Source: Barthelona sp. PCE
Lineage: Eukaryota > Metamonada: BaSk clade
DNA length: 64,000 nt
Assembly (NCBI GenBank): GCA_040285745.1
Contig: JAUFOR010000003.1
Span: forward strand, 1,364,001-1,428,000
Reading direction: 5' to 3'
Part shown: positions 1 through 9,181 of the stretch, piece by piece
Numbering within the stretch: position 1 is the stretch's first letter
Layout of the letters: the number at the start of each line of letters is the position of its first letter
Notes under the pieces: model-generated
Databases searched by the model: none
What the model saw: only the letters and a program-made list of their open reading frames with translations
What the model was told of the DNA's origin: nothing
Position numbers and translations under genes: made by a program

Positions 1-295
1 ATTTTAGCGTCGTCTTTATGGTGGAAATATCGACTGTTGCGTTGACTGGGAAGATGAATGGCATCCCGGATGTCCCAGTATTGGCAATGAGTAAAAATTC
101 GTCTACAGGACACTCTTCAACTGTTTGTTTGCATTGGACAACTTCCGAGTCGCCTTCGGTATCCCTGAATGCAAAGAACAATGCACCATGGTCGTCATCT
201 GAAACAAAGCCCGTGATGACAGCATCTGCGCTGTCGTTAAAAGTTTTACATCGCAGATACGTAGCGATAAGGCATTTTACCGCCTGAACGTCCAT
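1..295 (-). CDS. Partial hypothetical protein (N-terminal 98 residues)
   Basis: An open frame on the minus strand starts at an ATG at 293-295 and runs off the left edge with no stop, so only the N-terminus is present. It begins MDVQAVKCLIATYLRCKTF and continues with an acidic stretch around residue 38 (SDDDHG) and a hydrophobic segment near residue 70. I do not recognise the family. There is no signal peptide and no membrane segment in the visible part. The frame is open over its whole length with balanced codons, which is why I accept it as coding. No CCTTT box lies directly upstream. Confidence 0.6.
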   Translation of the reverse strand, partial: MDVQAVKCLIATYLRCKTFNDSADAVITGFVSDDDHGALFFAFRDTEGDSEVVQCKQTVEECPVDEFLLIANTGTSGMPFIFPVNATVDISTIKTTLK

Positions 296-508
296 ATTTA
301 CGCGATGAGATTGTGAATAGAGAAAAGTTTTGTAAAACATTTGTTTGACTGCAAACAATGTAACTTTATGTTTTATTATCGCTTGTGGGTGGCCGTTGTG
401 TACGACTGTAATACTAAGCAAACTGTATTACATGAAAAGAAAAACCGGTCAACTGCCAGCGAGAAAAAAAACCCATATACTATTGAATAGAATAATCTAA
501 GATGCTTT

Positions 509-1882
509 TCAGATGTCATCAATTGAAGCACCAATCATTTTGAACGCTACTCTGACCAAGACCAACTCGTTTTTGGGATACAAATAGATGACATTGTTCA
601 CTGTATCGCAAAACAACAATACATGCTTGCCATCTTTCTCAAGTTTATATATCGACTGATCAGCATTTTCAATCACGAAATTACATTCAGTATGACTGGC
701 TAAAGTTCCTAACACATCAATAATACCAATCTTTCTATATGAATACCCAGCTCTATTCATACACACTCGGAGCTCACGTGCCTGGGGGTTCAGTTGTGGT
801 ATTTCTTCGAAAACATCGATCCATAACGTCGTATTATATGAAACACTTTGCTTCACAGCTGGTATCACATGGTCTTTAATTAGTGGAAGTATAGATGGAC
901 TCATTTGTAACATTTGCTTTAATCTATCTCGTAATGTATCCATTTCTATATCCAAATTAAGTGATTCAAAGAATCTAGAATAAAAAGTATTGTCTAATAT
1001 TTGTCGAGTTGATTGTGTGAGAAAACCTACATAATCAGGATAAAACTCGAATAATTCATTATAAGACGCTTCAGAAATGATTTTTCCCAATAAACTTGAT
1101 GGTATATGAGCAATATAAGAAATGATTTGTTTAAAATCCAAACTTAAAACATATTCCTCAAAAAAAGAACTCATGCGTTGTTCGTTATTTAGCATCTTGA
1201 AGCATTGTGGTGGGCAACATGAAACAAGTATGTCTTCAAAACTCTTTGTTGTTGATTTTGATAAACCTTCAGCACAAAAAGCTGATATTGAATGAGATAA
1301 AAATTCAAATTGCGTCTCATCAATGACCGAAAGTGTACTTTTATCAACTGTAATAGTTGAAATAATGTCAATTAATCTAAATCTCCGGAAAAGATTAACA
1401 TCTTGAGATAAAAACTGTCTAAACACTCTTAAAACATCTAAAAATGTGGCAAATGGTATGTCTTCACAATCAAGCGATGATATAAAATCACGTATATCAC
1501 TGATATTGACTTCAACAATAGATTCCATACGGTGTTGGTTTAATTCATCAATATCAGACATGTTGTTCAGTTTTGAAGTGACTCCCTCAAGTTTAATTTC
1601 ATTGTCATTGAGGGAATTGACGATATCATCATGAGCAGAATCAATTTTCTTCATTTGTTCTACTAAGCTGTTCTGGGCCTCATGAAAGAAGTTGTAGCTC
1701 TCCGAGCCGAACGTCGGGTATGTGATTTCATGTGCTTTTGATTCGATATCGCGATGTGTAATGAGTTGTTCCAGCTTCAGCTGTGTATCAACATTATCGA
1801 GTGCTCCCTCACCGTATTTACCAATACCTTCACCCTCTACATGCCCCAGTAAGCCAAGCAAAAAGTCCCCTTCATCATTCAT
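509..1882 (-). CDS. Coiled-coil alpha-helical protein, possibly a vesicle-tethering (COG8/Dor1-like) subunit
   Basis: This is a 457-residue protein starting at an ATG at 1880-1882. Residues about 35-110 form a helical, heptad-like region (LEQLITHRDIESKAHEI, then SYNFFHEAQNSLVEQMKKID). The spacing resembles the N-terminal helical bundle of the COG8/Dor1 family, whose members tether retrograde vesicles at the Golgi. The rest is leucine-rich helix with no catalytic motif, ending in a short beta-rich tail. It is shorter than typical COG8 (about 600 residues), and the resemblance is one of pattern only, so the family call is weak. Other CATCHR-type tethers (exocyst, Vps51) are equally possible. 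No signal peptide or membrane segment is seen. It lies head-to-tail with the partial gene to its left. Confidence 0.6.
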   Translation of the reverse strand: MNDEGDFLLGLLGHVEGEGIGKYGEGALDNVDTQLKLEQLITHRDIESKAHEITYPTFGSESYNFFHEAQNSLVEQMKKIDSAHDDIVNSLNDNEIKLEGVTSKLNNMSDIDELNQHRMESIVEVNISDIRDFISSLDCEDIPFATFLDVLRVFRQFLSQDVNLFRRFRLIDIISTITVDKSTLSVIDETQFEFLSHSISAFCAEGLSKSTTKSFEDILVSCCPPQCFKMLNNEQRMSSFFEEYVLSLDFKQIISYIAHIPSSLLGKIISEASYNELFEFYPDYVGFLTQSTRQILDNTFYSRFFESLNLDIEMDTLRDRLKQMLQMSPSILPLIKDHVIPAVKQSVSYNTTLWIDVFEEIPQLNPQARELRVCMNRAGYSYRKIGIIDVLGTLASHTECNFVIENADQSIYKLEKDGKHVLLFCDTVNNVIYLYPKNELVLVRVAFKMIGASIDDI

Positions 1883-1937
1883 TGATTTGAAAAAGAGAAA
1901 AAAATCATTTACATATTAACAATAATTATAAACACAA

Positions 1938-3119
1938 CTATCTCCTTGAAACACGTCCGCTACCGGAGGCGCCACGTGATGAGGATGATCTAGAAGATCT
2001 TACGGTTGTATGACGAGAACGGTTGCTTCTTCTAGGGGAAGAACGAGTGTGAGAAGAAGTATTACCAGAGAAGAAAGAACGAGGACGGGGGCTGTGATAA
2101 TGATGATGAACGTGGGGACGATGCCATCCATGGAATAATCTAGGACGGAAGAAAGGACGAGGACGGAACAAATTAGAAACAAAATTCCCTGTCCAGAATC
2201 CATTCCAGAAACCGCCTTGGCTTCTTTGATGATATTCATCATCAGTGTCTCTGTTTCTGCGTGTATGTCTTCTTCTACGCTGTGAAGGAGAAGGAGCAGG
2301 GGGAGCACTCTCTGGCTCTCTGGAAATTTGTGAGGCGTCTGGATAGTAGACTGGGGGAATCTCAACTGTAGGGCGTTGATGAGTGGGAATACTCTTATCC
2401 TCATCGGAATCGTCTTCAGAAGATGATGTCTCCACATCAGATGTGTTACGGCTCTTGCGTTTGTATCCAAATATAATGTAGAAAGGCAGCTTAAACATAA
2501 ACAATACCGCTTGGAAGACGGTAGCTACTAATCTAAATAAGAGTGACCAAACACCAAGAGGAATGAATAAAATCCATCTGAGGATCTTAAAAGGCAATGT
2601 AATCATACCAAGACCTAGTTTAATAAAGAGGCTAAGCAAAGAAAATACACCACCTAAACAGAAAACTGTTAAGAAAGCTAACCCTATATACTTAGTATAC
2701 TTCAGAAACCGAAAAGGGGCAAAGTCTGTCCAAGAACGTACGAATCCAAGCTTATATACGAGACCACAACTTCCTTTAAGGACATAAGGATCCTCTGGAT
2801 AGTCAAATCCTTCACAAGATATGTCAATATCGTATAAACGATACTTGGATCCGTCTAAGTTCTTTGTCTCACAGTCCCAATCCTGACCCATATTTGCGTT
2901 AAGGCAGACGACCTTCTTTACCTTGTGAGATCTAAACATTGCGCCTCCTCCATCACATTCCAGTTGCTTGATTGGTTGGCCGCGACGAGATGTGGTGATG
3001 GCTTTCTTGTAGAATGTCATTTTGGGAACATCTGACAAAAGAACTTTTTTTGAAGCTAATGAACTCTGAAAACAGAGTAATACCAAAATAATAACACCTA
3101 AAGACCTATAGATTTTCAT
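1938..3119 (-). CDS. SARAF/TMEM66-like ER membrane protein (store-operated calcium entry regulator family)
   Basis: This 393-residue protein starts at the ATG at 3117-3119; the frame is open further upstream only from a TTG. The N-terminal MKIYRSLGVIILVLLCFQSS is a clear signal peptide. The lumenal part carries the SARAF signatures in order: KKVLLSDVPKMTFYK, TTSRRGQPIKQLEC, WDCETKNL and CEGFDYPEDPYVLKGSCGL, with conserved cysteines. A hydrophobic block of three to four helices follows (residues about 145-220), then a 170-residue Ser/Arg/His-rich cytoplasmic tail, as in animal SARAF. In animals SARAF sits in the ER membrane and damps STIM-Orai calcium entry. Whether that partner system exists here is unknown. 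An AACCGTTT element lies 22 bases upstream of the ATG. Confidence 0.85.
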   Translation of the reverse strand: MKIYRSLGVIILVLLCFQSSLASKKVLLSDVPKMTFYKKAITTSRRGQPIKQLECDGGGAMFRSHKVKKVVCLNANMGQDWDCETKNLDGSKYRLYDIDISCEGFDYPEDPYVLKGSCGLVYKLGFVRSWTDFAPFRFLKYTKYIGLAFLTVFCLGGVFSLLSLFIKLGLGMITLPFKILRWILFIPLGVWSLLFRLVATVFQAVLFMFKLPFYIIFGYKRKSRNTSDVETSSSEDDSDEDKSIPTHQRPTVEIPPVYYPDASQISREPESAPPAPSPSQRRRRHTRRNRDTDDEYHQRSQGGFWNGFWTGNFVSNLFRPRPFFRPRLFHGWHRPHVHHHYHSPRPRSFFSGNTSSHTRSSPRRSNRSRHTTVRSSRSSSSRGASGSGRVSRR

Positions 3120-3141
3120 ATTCGAGATCTGAGTATACTTG

Positions 3142-3147
3142 AAACGG
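3142..3147 (-). promoter_or_regulatory. Myb-type (M3-like) element of the SARAF-like gene
   Basis: AACCGTTT on the minus strand, 22 bases before the ATG at 3119. It fits the ARCSGYTW consensus I recall for T. vaginalis M3. Confidence 0.5.
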
Positions 3148-3523
3148 TTATAAACTTCAAAGCACAATTGTGCAAGGCCCAAGGCCCATTTTTTTTTCTC
3201 ACATTCGCATGGTCTGTCACGCAGGATGTTTTGGTCATATGCTTCATAGCATGTCAGATAGAATCGGTTTTATTTTTAGATTTCCAGACTCGTCTCAGTT
3301 ATACTGATTCTGTCTGATGAAACACACATGCTAATCTCTTATCTCCACGTAAAAGTTTATAAAATTACAGATTGACCACAATCACAAGAATTTTTTCATA
3401 TGTTTTCGCATTCTTAATCTTAGCCATCATTTGTTCTGGTTTAACCAACTCCTAAGCCTTACATTCCATGAAAATTGCTCCACCGCATTAAAGAATCATT
3501 CTCACATACTTCCTCTTACTCAC

Positions 3524-4651
3524 ATGACACAGATTATCGGAGATCAAGTGGGGCTTGTGCGATGCTTCAACACAGCAGAACAGCATCTAGAATACACTTT
3601 ATATGAACCTTCATTGGAAAATGCTGTTGTTGGTGTTCTAGCATTTAAGAATGAAGAAGGCACTGATTGTTTCCTCAGTATGTCCGCGGGCGGCTTGTTT
3701 TCAGTTCAAGATTATGCATCAAATAGCATTCTATCATTTTCTGTAGCTATGCCAGAAGGAATGCCTTTTGTTGCCTTTGTTACATTAGGGAATCCCAGCG
3801 AATCCGTGAACTGCACATACGTCGCTGCTACAAAACAGCATATTGTTGTCTTTGATATCAACGGTGATGTTATTAGCACCATTGATGTAGGTTTGCCTCG
3901 TATTACGAGTATGTGTCGTATTGGCACTGAAGAAGTTCTAGTATGCGGCCAGGGTCTCGCAGTACGCCGCATCAATTGCAAAACGGGTGAGATAGTCAAA
4001 GTATACAAGCCAATTCAGAAGGATTGTTACGGTGTTAAACGACACAATCTATTGCACACAATTACTGCTATTACAGACGATTTATTCATTGTGTCGCACA
4101 TGCGTGGTTATATATGGATATATAACAAGAATGATGACAGACCATTTAGTAGTTTTGCACTATCGCACAAGAGAGATTCAACTTTTGCATGTTTCTTGAG
4201 AATGATCGGAGAAAAACTCTTTATTGGAACAGTAGAAGGTAACTTGAGGAGGTGGAACATTAATTGGGATACTTTACCAGAGTTAGACAGTGAATATTCA
4301 CAGGTTGAGCGATACGTTGAACGCGGATATCGCACTATTGCAGGTGCTATTGTTGACGTGCAAGTTTCTGACAAAAAGGTCTACGCACTCAGTTTGGACA
4401 GGCATCTATATGTTTATGGTTATGACGATAAGATGCCTGCGTATAAGAATTATGTTGTAGGTAGACCCACCTCAATGGCATGTTTTGACACTGCATACTT
4501 CCATCGTGAAGAAGAGGAGAAGGAGGATATGCAGAATGAGGTACAAAAGAAGAAGCAGAAGACAGAAGAGTTAGAGTTGCTGAATGAAGAAGATGAAGCA
4601 GAACTTGCGTTTTATGAGCAACTTATGGGCCAGATGGCCAATAAACAATGA
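3524..4651 (+). CDS. WD40 beta-propeller protein, likely WDR74/Nsa1 (60S ribosome assembly)
   Basis: This 375-residue protein starts at the ATG at 3524; upstream, the frame is open only from a TTG at 3431. It opens with MTQIIGDQVGLVRCF, matching the start of Nsa1/WDR74 propellers. It has weak WD-type blades throughout and a final blade reading KVYALSLDRHLYVYGY followed by VVGRPTSMACFD, the place where WDR74 has its LDR...HKVYLKS motif. The C-terminus (residues about 325-375) is a charged Lys/Glu tail like that of WDR74. The family acts in the nucleolus on pre-60S particles with Rix7/NVL. No other propeller family fitted as well, but blade divergence leaves this moderate. It converges with MND1, with 45 bp between stops. 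Confidence 0.6.
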   Translation: MTQIIGDQVGLVRCFNTAEQHLEYTLYEPSLENAVVGVLAFKNEEGTDCFLSMSAGGLFSVQDYASNSILSFSVAMPEGMPFVAFVTLGNPSESVNCTYVAATKQHIVVFDINGDVISTIDVGLPRITSMCRIGTEEVLVCGQGLAVRRINCKTGEIVKVYKPIQKDCYGVKRHNLLHTITAITDDLFIVSHMRGYIWIYNKNDDRPFSSFALSHKRDSTFACFLRMIGEKLFIGTVEGNLRRWNINWDTLPELDSEYSQVERYVERGYRTIAGAIVDVQVSDKKVYALSLDRHLYVYGYDDKMPAYKNYVVGRPTSMACFDTAYFHREEEEKEDMQNEVQKKKQKTEELELLNEEDEAELAFYEQLMGQMANKQ

Positions 4652-4696
4652 TAGAGTAATAGTTTAGAAAAGTAGAAAAATATTTGCTATTTTTAC

Positions 4697-5626
4697 TCAC
4701 CACAGAAATTCCCCTTTTTCAGCCTTCTCAGCCTCATCTATTTGATCCACCTCCTGTTTCTCTTCCACCTCAAGTTCTTCTTCATCCACTTCAGGTTCTT
4801 CTTCATCCACTTCAGGTTCTTCTTCATCCATTTCAGGTTCATCCATTTCAGGTTCATCCACTTCATCAAGTTCAGATTCCTCCTCTTGCGTTTGTGATTG
4901 GGTCTCATTGGTTGCCTGTAACTTTGTCGGCTCATCACCCAAAGTCCTGCTTTTTTCTATTTGGCTCATCTGATTCGTGTAATCTTCCATTTTCTCTAAA
5001 TGCTTTTCTTCTATATCGTAATACTCTAAATCTGCTTCAGTATATCCTATTTGCTTCATTAAATCTTCCTTTTTAATGTCTGGTCTTTCCTTCTTCATAT
5101 ATCGAAAAAATTGGGTAATAGAATACACCAATTCATTCAATATTTCAACATGTTCCACTGTTTTTTCATGCGTTTCAAGAATCTTTTGTGGATCTCTTTC
5201 TTCAACATTCAAAATTTGTGCGTCAACTTGCTCTACTTCTTGTCGCATACGTTTAAGATCTTCATATTGCTCATCGTAATTATCAGAAGCACCCTCACGG
5301 TCTGCTTTTGCTTTTTCAATTGCTGTTTGAATGATAGCTAACTCTTCCTCAATTTCTGTCTTACATTTATGTGTTGCTTCCATTTGAGTACGTACCCTGA
5401 CACCCTCGTCAGCGGGAAAGCTCCATATGTACTTCGATACACCCACTTTTTCAAGATTGGTAGTATCATTATCTTCAATATCCTTCAGTGCTGATTCAAT
5501 TTGACTTTTAGTCATTCCTGGTACACTGGGAAACGATTTGACCTTGAAAGGTCTGTTCTGTTTTGAGAGAAAGTCGAGAATTTTGCTAACTTTCTCTTCA
5601 ATAGACATTCGCGTTGTCTTTGCCAT
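4697..5626 (-). CDS. MND1: Meiotic nuclear division protein 1 (MND1)
   Basis: This is a 309-residue protein. The N-terminal winged-helix (MSIEEKVSKILDFLSKQNRP ... VGVSKYIWSFPAD) and the following long coiled coil (residues about 75-150) match MND1. The core ends in YTEADLEYYD, equivalent to the animal GIPEDFDYID end. MND1 pairs with HOP2 to stimulate strand exchange by DMC1/RAD51 in meiosis. After the conserved core (about residue 210) there is an unusual acidic extension built from a DNA tandem repeat (EPEVDEEEPEVDEEE), which typical MND1 (about 205 residues) lacks. Its presence suggests the organism retains a meiotic toolkit. HOP2 is not in this window. Confidence 0.93.
   Translation of the reverse strand: MAKTTRMSIEEKVSKILDFLSKQNRPFKVKSFPSVPGMTKSQIESALKDIEDNDTTNLEKVGVSKYIWSFPADEGVRVRTQMEATHKCKTEIEEELAIIQTAIEKAKADREGASDNYDEQYEDLKRMRQEVEQVDAQILNVEERDPQKILETHEKTVEHVEILNELVYSITQFFRYMKKERPDIKKEDLMKQIGYTEADLEYYDIEEKHLEKMEDYTNQMSQIEKSRTLGDEPTKLQATNETQSQTQEEESELDEVDEPEMDEPEMDEEEPEVDEEEPEVDEEELEVEEKQEVDQIDEAEKAEKGEFLW
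4775..4860 (-). repeat. Tandem repeat encoding the acidic tail of MND1
   Basis: Three near-perfect 21-base units (4775-4795, 4796-4816, 4817-4837) are followed by 15-base truncated units. They encode alternating VDEEEPE and MDEPE blocks. Length changes would stay in frame (7 or 5 codons), so the tail length is probably variable between strains. Confidence 0.9.
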
Positions 5627-6344
5627 TTTATATGATTATTTTATGTCTAAATGCAGGTAAAAAGTTGAATAGTGCCCACCCCAACAATTAAATGGTTTGA
5701 AAAAGGATGTAAATATGTTTTCATAGCAAAAGTTTCGTTTTTTCCAATGATGCATTGTAACTTCAGTTTTGAACATTTTTTGCTTAATTATACCCCAGAA
5801 TTCGCTTATATTGTACTGATTTGAACTCAAAAAATTTTTTTCCTTTCAGCATTGCATTATAAAATTCAACCTATTTTAGAAACTTGTGACATGAAAACTA
5901 TGTAGACAGGGTCATAGAAGTGCAGTTTTCAGTGGTTTTGAGAGATTTTCAAGCAAGATTCTATTCTTTACTGATGGTTTTGTGGACCAAAAACTGCAGA
6001 TATCGTCTCTACACTAACAACCTATGTGGTTTATCCAACACAAAACTATTTTTGGATGTGGTTGCGCACTTTTAGCACTTTGTTGCTAAAACAGTATTTA
6101 GATAATGGCAAAGAACCCGGTTTGAAAGAAAAACAGTGTTATAGTTGATTATCTTCCTCAATTTTCACAACAGTTAGATTTTTTTTTAATTAATCCAATA
6201 ATGTGTTAATTGAGACTTTTAAATATCAACAAACTGCTTTTCGATGGAAATGGAAGGTAAATTCAGTGTCTACATCTTTGTATATTAGTTTGTTTGAAAT
6301 AGCATTCGATTTCTCTTCTATTACTTTCCACATCTTGTTCCGAG
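5627..6344. other. Long intergenic region without a recognisable gene
   Basis: These 718 bp lie between the divergent starts of MND1 and the next gene. They are AT-rich with several long T runs. I found no tRNA B-box, no spliced small gene with the local intron signals, and no frame with convincing coding character. A 64-codon minus-strand frame inside it has no family resemblance. Confidence 0.6.
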
Positions 6345-7307
6345 ATGAAACTCAAGCTTTCACTCGCACATGATCACTATACTAAGACGCGAAACCCTCC
6401 TGTCCTTCCAGAAGATATAGGTTTGGGATTAGGTGTTAAGCTGGTGGTTTTAGCCTCGAAAGATGCTATCACAGCCACGGAGGACGATGGATTCCTCGCT
6501 GACCTTTCTCCAAATAGCCAAGTTATCATTAAGACATACAGAATACTTTTTAGTCGACCTGGAAGTCAGAAAGAACGTTGTTTTCTAATCAATAACTACC
6601 AAGGATGGCCAGCGCTTAGTGTTTTAAACGAGCATCAGCATTTTAAGCTGCGTGATCGTGTTAGCAAAATTCCAGTTGATCTTTTTCAACCAGTCGTTAA
6701 TTTCCTTGGTGTATTCCAGGCTGATGACCCCGAGGTCCAAAAAGACATTCTTTACTCATTTGTTGTTAAACCAACACCTTATTTATTAGCAAACAATCGT
6801 CATATAAGTAATGATAATTGTTATCAAATAGCTGAATCAAATCTTCAAGAAGCAGAACGTCTTGCAATATCACATGTTGATGATCAACAGAAACAATTAC
6901 AAAACAAGGAGATGCAAAGAAAAATGGATCAAGAACGTTTCATAGAATCTTTACAAGGTCAATCTAATCGGAGGCGTAGAGATAACGACCATTCATATAA
7001 ATCACCAAAGCGTGAGGAAATGGTTGTTAAACATACATCTACAGTGTCTGTATCACCAAAAGAACCGGAACGGAAACGTCAATTTGTTGCAGATTTTGTT
7101 TTAGAAGAAGCACAAGATCCTGAAACATCACCAGAATTGACCGATTTATTCTCTTTTCACCCTCCAAAGAACCCTAATCATCGACAACGTCATCTACCAA
7201 GACTCTCTCAACCTGATACTCCCAAAAAAGTGATCGCACCAACACCACCAGTATTACGTGGTTGTTGGACACCATCCCCACCACTTCTAAGTGCATATTC
7301 ATACTGA
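6345..7307 (+). CDS. Hypothetical protein with a folded N-terminus and a basic, SP/TP-rich tail
   Basis: This 320-residue protein starts at the ATG at 6345. Residues 1-150 look globular (alternating hydrophobic segments, e.g. GVKLVVLASKD, QVIIKTYRILFSRPG). Residues 150-200 form a helical Glu/Gln/Lys stretch (ESNLQEAERLAISHVDDQQK). The rest is low-complexity, basic and rich in proline-directed sites (SPK, TPK, SPP), ending RGCWTPSPPLLSAYSY. I do not recognise the family. The tail suggests a phosphoregulated nuclear or cytoskeletal protein, but that is a guess. Its stop is only 7 bp from the stop of the convergent AMPK gene. Confidence 0.7.
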   Translation: MKLKLSLAHDHYTKTRNPPVLPEDIGLGLGVKLVVLASKDAITATEDDGFLADLSPNSQVIIKTYRILFSRPGSQKERCFLINNYQGWPALSVLNEHQHFKLRDRVSKIPVDLFQPVVNFLGVFQADDPEVQKDILYSFVVKPTPYLLANNRHISNDNCYQIAESNLQEAERLAISHVDDQQKQLQNKEMQRKMDQERFIESLQGQSNRRRRDNDHSYKSPKREEMVVKHTSTVSVSPKEPERKRQFVADFVLEEAQDPETSPELTDLFSFHPPKNPNHRQRHLPRLSQPDTPKKVIAPTPPVLRGCWTPSPPLLSAYSY

Positions 7308-7314
7308 TAGCTCT

Positions 7315-9006
7315 CTAAAGCTTGATTTTATTCAAGATTTGACTGGTTAAATCCAGTGTATCAATTACACCACCTCGATCTCTCTGGATATCAATCATCA
7401 ATGTTGCAGGGGATAGGTTGGCACCACCTTCTATCTGGAGCGATTGAGTTGATGAATCATCAGGTTTAGGAAGAGTGTAGATGTGCACCTTGAGAATTAG
7501 ACTGTGGTTTCTTTTGGGCCTCACTGAGAAATCGAAAGGTGATCCTTCCCATTCACAGTCTAGTTCAACAAGTACGTTGCATAATTGTTCTAAGACTTCT
7601 TCAATACAACGATTAGTTTTTAAGCCCAACGACCATTTTTTCTTACGTTTTGATTTTTCTTTTCTCTTTAATTTGTTTTTAACATTCATTTCTGTATCTG
7701 TTTCAGGTATAGGAATATCAATTAAAGTACTTATATTGCTTTCAGGTAATTCTTCCTCTTCTTTTGCTGTTGCCGTTGAGCTGTTATACCCGTTCTCTTC
7801 AGGTGCAAGTGTCATCGGTAACGCATTAGGATCATCAGCATCGTCTTCTAGTGACATGTTTGCTTCGTTCACAGGGACGTGATCTACTGCATCTTCTATA
7901 ACAAAGGTGTTCATTCGTACTTGAGAAAAAACATGCTCGTTCTCAACTTTAGAAGTTTTTTCCATCTCATCTATCAACGTTTTACGGTTCCGTAGTAAAA
8001 GATAATAAGGTACTGTCATCGGATTAACATCTCCCTGACGTAACGCTTCAATACATGCTTCGCGTGACCATAATCCACTTTCATTATTACGTGTGTATAA
8101 AGTTTCAACACGCGCAAGAATACTTTCATCTATATCGGTTTCAGGGCCATAGCCTCTAGTCAGAGAACGATAGATGTAAGCAGGAATGTTTTTCATAAAC
8201 CATGGGTGGCGCTTAATTTCTTCAATACCTATTCTTCGAGATGGGTCAACAATGAGCATTCTTCGAATAAGGTCTTGGAGTTCTGTTGAAAGTGTATCTG
8301 GTAGATCAAATTGACCTCTACGGATATGTACGAACAACATATGTACATTGTTATCATCAAAAGGGAGACGACCTACACACATTGCATACAGTAACACGCC
8401 ACAGGACCATACATCAACTGCAGGGCCTGTGTACGGTCTACCAGCAACCACTTCCGGTGGGGCATAGTGAGGAGAACCGCATGAAGTTGCCATAAAGTCG
8501 CCATCAGGGGTAATATTTGATAGACCAAAATCTGCAAGTTTAACGTTCTTATTCTCATCAAGTAAAAGGTTCTCTGGCTTGATATCTCGGTGAACAACGT
8601 TGTTTCGGTGACAATAATCGACTCCACTGATAACTTGTTGGAAAAACTTTCTAGCTTCGTCCTCACTAAGCGCAGGACCATGTTGCATGATGTAACTGAA
8701 CAGTTCACCTCCTGCAACGTACTCCATAACCATGTATATTGCAGCTGGTGTGTCAATGACCTCGAAGAGCCTGACAATGTGTGGGTGGTTGAAGAGTTTC
8801 AGAAATTTGATTTCTCTGTTCACTTTAGAGTTCATCTTAAGGTTGTAGATCTTCTTTTTGTTGAGTATCTTAACCGCCACCAGATGACCTGTGAGTTTGT
8901 GCTCAGCTAACTTCACTTTTCCGAAGCTGCCATTGCCGATCGTTATTTTGAATGTGTAGTGCCCAATTGACGACTCTCCTGAAGGAATATGAGGCGTTTG
9001 AGACAT
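7315..9006 (-). CDS. AMPK/SNF1-type protein kinase, catalytic alpha subunit
   Basis: This is a 563-residue Ser/Thr kinase. The glycine loop GNGSFGKV is near residue 24, the ATP lysine is K46 (VAVK), the catalytic loop is HRDIKPEN with D141, and DFG is at 159-161. The activation-loop threonine is T174 in ATSCGSPHYAPPEV, the LKB1-type site. After the kinase (to about 275) comes a linker with a UBA/AID-like region. A C-terminal KA1-type domain starts at WSLGLKTNR and contains LVELDCEWEG, the place where AMPK alpha reads KxLxxEW. This makes it AMPK alpha rather than a generic CAMK. It would act with beta and gamma subunits as an energy sensor; those are not in this window. A TACCCTTTC initiator lies 22 bases before the ATG. 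Confidence 0.92.
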   Translation of the reverse strand: MSQTPHIPSGESSIGHYTFKITIGNGSFGKVKLAEHKLTGHLVAVKILNKKKIYNLKMNSKVNREIKFLKLFNHPHIVRLFEVIDTPAAIYMVMEYVAGGELFSYIMQHGPALSEDEARKFFQQVISGVDYCHRNNVVHRDIKPENLLLDENKNVKLADFGLSNITPDGDFMATSCGSPHYAPPEVVAGRPYTGPAVDVWSCGVLLYAMCVGRLPFDDNNVHMLFVHIRRGQFDLPDTLSTELQDLIRRMLIVDPSRRIGIEEIKRHPWFMKNIPAYIYRSLTRGYGPETDIDESILARVETLYTRNNESGLWSREACIEALRQGDVNPMTVPYYLLLRNRKTLIDEMEKTSKVENEHVFSQVRMNTFVIEDAVDHVPVNEANMSLEDDADDPNALPMTLAPEENGYNSSTATAKEEEELPESNISTLIDIPIPETDTEMNVKNKLKRKEKSKRKKKWSLGLKTNRCIEEVLEQLCNVLVELDCEWEGSPFDFSVRPKRNHSLILKVHIYTLPKPDDSSTQSLQIEGGANLSPATLMIDIQRDRGGVIDTLDLTSQILNKIKL

Positions 9007-9028
9007 TTTTTAGTCGTAGTGACTGTGG

Positions 9029-9033
9029 AAAGG
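9029..9033 (-). promoter_or_regulatory. CCTTT initiator of the AMPK alpha gene
   Basis: ATTTACCCTTTCCACAG on the minus strand, 22 bases before the ATG at 9006. Confidence 0.65.
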
Positions 9034-9181
9034 GTAAATCTTGGTTTTACAATGCATTGTTTAAATACAGCTATTTTTCCCACCGCTTTGCACAATAATC
9101 TCTGATTAAGATGCTATTTGAGTCTTGTAGGCTCATAGTGTGGCTGATTGTTCATTACCATTTTCTCTCCATATCACACTG

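Noticed and set aside
3431-3523. Longer N-terminus of the WD40 protein.
   Set aside because: Starts at TTG and adds residues without propeller character; the ATG at 3524 begins directly at the first blade.
5636-5830. 64-codon minus-strand frame in the MND1 upstream gap.
   Set aside because: AT-rich, low-complexity composition, no family resemblance and no promoter box.
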